64,000 nt of DNA, from NCBI GenBank assembly GCA_023548195.1, contig JAJHZJ010000061.1, positions 1,900,771 through 1,964,770 of the forward strand. Direction: 5' to 3'. A model generated the notes under the pieces. It was given only the letters and a program-made list of their open reading frames with translations, had not been told where the DNA came from and made no database searches. Origin of the DNA: Bettongia penicillata ogilbyi (taxonomy: Eukaryota; Chordata; Mammalia; Diprotodontia; Potoroidae). The position numbers and the translations under genes were made by a program. How positions within the stretch are numbered: the first letter of the stretch is position 1; each line of letters starts with the position of its first letter. Of the stretch, positions 62,136-64,000 are shown piece after piece.

Positions 62136-62999
62136 TCATATGTCTCGAAAAAATAAATAACTATTCTTCATTCTTCCCTATTTATGTTGAAAGAACTACC
62201 ATTTACTCAGTTCTGGCCGTTGACCTTTCAATGCTTTCTCTCCTCCTCCACCTCCAGGGTCCAATCAGTTGCCAGTCCTATTGATTGTATCTACATAAAC
62301 GTTCACATTCATTGTCCCCTTTTAAGTGCTGTTATCACCCTTGTAGCCCAGGCACTCATTGCAACTCACCAGAGTTGCTTCGGGATTCCCTTAACTTGTC
62401 TCTCTAGCACTAGTTCTCCCCTTCTCATATAGCCCTAGTATTGAGAAAGCACTTCCATTGATTTGATAGCATCACTCCTGCATTCATATTCCTTCAATGG
62501 CCCCCTCTTCTTGCCCACCAAGTAAAGTTCCTGACTCCTTTGCCTGTCATTCAAACCCTTCCTTTCCAGTGGTAATTCCTTCAACTCCCAACCACACATT
62601 CTATGGTCCAACAAAGACTAATCTCTATCCTTCATAGCCATTCTGTTCTTGTGGATCCCAGAGATTTTGTGAATGTCATTCCGTATCCCAACCCCAACCC
62701 CCACAAAGACATACTATACTGTCATCTTACCTTTCCTTCAAGATACAGCTCCCCTGCCCATTCTTCCATGAAACCTTCCTTAATTCCTCCTCTCTGAGTT
62801 TGAAATTATCTTTCCTTATTCAGACTTTGCATAGATAACACATGGTACTTCTTTTATACACTTATAATTTGTGCCATATAATATTAAATATAAGCCCCAT
62901 GAGGTAAGGACAATGTTTCACTTTATACTGACCTCCAAGACTAACTTAGGGGTCTTTAAAGAATAAAAACTTAATAAATGTTTATTTAAAGGGAGTATG

Positions 63000-63240
63000 A
63001 CATAGTGGGTAGAGCAGTGGAAACGGAACCAGGAAGACCTGTATTCAAATCCTGCTTTACCTAGTTAGGAGTTACGTGAGCAAGTCAGTCAGCTTCTCTA
63101 CAGCTGACTGTTTCTCAGTTTCCTTAGCTACAACATGGAGCGAATATCAATGCCTGGAATATGTCCTACGGTGTAGGATTATTGTGCAGCTCAAAGGCGG
63201 TAATACATATAAAACACTTTAACAAACTTAGTAAAGCTTT
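63000..63240 (+). repeat. MIR-type SINE with A-rich tail
   Basis: 'gacatagtgggtagagcagt', 'ccaggaagacctgtattcaa', 'ttgtgcagctcaaaggcggt', followed by a poly-A run at 63243-63260. Confidence 0.8.
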
Positions 63241-63669
63241 TCTAAAAAAAAAAAAAAAAAGCACCATATGTAAAATTCAGTTACAGTTGTTGAACTTACT
63301 CTGGGGAGTGAAATAGACTAGTTGCACAGTTAAGTAGTTCTCAACAGAGAAATTTTGTGTGCATTAAAATTTTATAAGTGAAATCACTAAATTTTGGAAT
63401 AATCTAATCCATATCATCTATGAGAATGTTATTATAAAAGCCATCTTTCCCAAAATCATGGCATTGATAATTGAAAGTAAAGCCTCACATCCCCCAGGTG
63501 ATTTGTAACGTATTTTCCTTTTTAGTTTTACTAAGAATTTATGACTTCAAATAACTAAACTAAACCATGTAAATATACTTGAAAATATGTGGTTGTTCAA
63601 AAGGCCTGCTTCTGGAATACTGTGTAGAAACTCTTCTTAGGGCATCTGTACAGAAAGAAGTTAATCTCA

Positions 63670-63825
63670 CCTTCTATGTGGTGAAGTATTGCGCTGAGAG
63701 TCAGAAAAACCTCAACATAAATCCTATCTCAGACATTTGCCAGCTGCGTGACCCTGGACAAGTCAGCTCTCCTGTTGTCATCTGTAAGTTAAAGACAATC
63801 AATGTATCAAATGAGATAATGATAA
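63670..63825 (+). repeat. MIR/CORE-SINE
   Basis: 'tgcgctgagagtcagaaaaa', 'cagacatttgccagctgcgt', 'gaccctggacaagtc'. Confidence 0.75.
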
Positions 63826-64000
63826 TAACTGCTAACGCCTATATAGTACCCACTATGTGCTGGGCATTGTGCTAAGCACTTTACAGTTATTATCTCATTT
63901 GATGTTACAACAACCCTGTGGAGACAATGCTATTATTATTACCATCTCCATTTTCCAGATGAGGAAACTGAGGCAAACACAGGTCAAATGACTTGCTCAG
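63826..64000 (-). repeat. MIR-type SINE, antisense, cut by the window end
   Basis: 'ataataactgctaacgccta', 'ctatgtgctgggcattgtgc', 'ccagatgaggaaactgaggc', 'aaatgacttgctcag'. Confidence 0.85.

Larger units (their letters stand above)
61170..62990 (+). repeat. L2 LINE fossil, sense, interrupted by a rearrangement
   Basis: L2 blocks: 'caaaggtcaccaatgacctt', 'ggttaactgtccccttcttt', 'gccacctggatattctaact', 'tccagaaccaaactcat', then the 3' end 'cattcatattccttcaatgg' and 'cttgcccaccaagtaaagtt'. 61704-61974 is foreign to it: an inverted copy of 59882-60152. Confidence 0.75.
53803..64000 (+). other. DCLK1: Last visible DCLK1 intron, incomplete (at least 10.2 kb)
   Basis: Begins with about 0.6 kb of unique-looking sequence, then mostly unique DNA to about 58000, then nested L2 sequence to about 62990 and SINEs to the end. 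I searched for the final DCLK1 exon (its two frames would read PPLLIRRGRF and ALDKERQVF) and did not find it. Confidence 0.8.

Noticed and set aside
53803..64000. Final DCLK1 coding exon
   Set aside because: Searched in all the remaining sequence for either known tail frame and not found; most likely beyond 64000.

Overview
The window is a stretch of marsupial-type mammalian genomic DNA: AT-rich, gene-poor and full of decayed retroelements. It holds eleven coding exons of one plus-strand gene, recognisable exon by exon as DCLK1 (doublecortin-like kinase 1). The lineage call rests on the repeats: tRNA-headed CORE-SINEs of the kind abundant in marsupials, old L2 and L3/CR1 LINEs, a palindromic hAT MITE of the type common in opossum, and no primate or rodent repeats. 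I cannot name the species.

Layout. An upstream intron ends at 112. Exon 113-197 gives the end of the Ser/Pro-rich linker. Exons at 2868-2976, 11853-11910, 12372-12491, 18974-19120, 28457-28590, 30318-30395, 30760-30856 and 36659-36739 give the complete Ser/Thr kinase domain. Exon 47874-47987 starts the C-terminal regulatory tail, and 53729-53802 is the known 74-nt alternative exon. All splice sites are GT-AG, all phases are compatible, and joining the exons gives 365 codons plus 2 nt with no stop. Below, 'W' numbers count residues from the first codon at 113. Adding 345 gives human numbering: the catalytic Lys, HRD Asp and DFG Asp fall on K419, D511 and D533, and with the remembered human tails the two lengths come to 729 and 740. 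The final coding exon was not found and should lie beyond 64000. The doublecortin domains and both promoters lie upstream.

Introns. They carry MIR/CORE-SINE copies in both orientations, a full-length 7SL-derived retrocopy (3377-3691), L3/CR1 fragments, L2 fragments, three long GA/CT microsatellites and several polypyrimidine tracts. I see no second gene, tRNA, CRISPR array or intact mobile element.

Most unusual structures. (1) At 59.8-62.1 kb a 297-bp perfect inverted duplication (59857-60153 and 61703-61999) sits between 161-bp perfect direct repeats (61543-61703 and 61975-62135), inside oppositely oriented L2 sequence. This is the signature of replication template switching, or an assembly error. 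(2) A roughly 0.77-kb fold-back element with about 0.3-kb diverged arms lies at 12716-13482, just after a kinase exon. (3) The frame-changing 74-nt exon is followed 31 nt downstream by an RFX X-box-like motif and an apparently unique-sequence intron flank. I found no evidence for a new biological system; the rearrangement is the best candidate for something undescribed.
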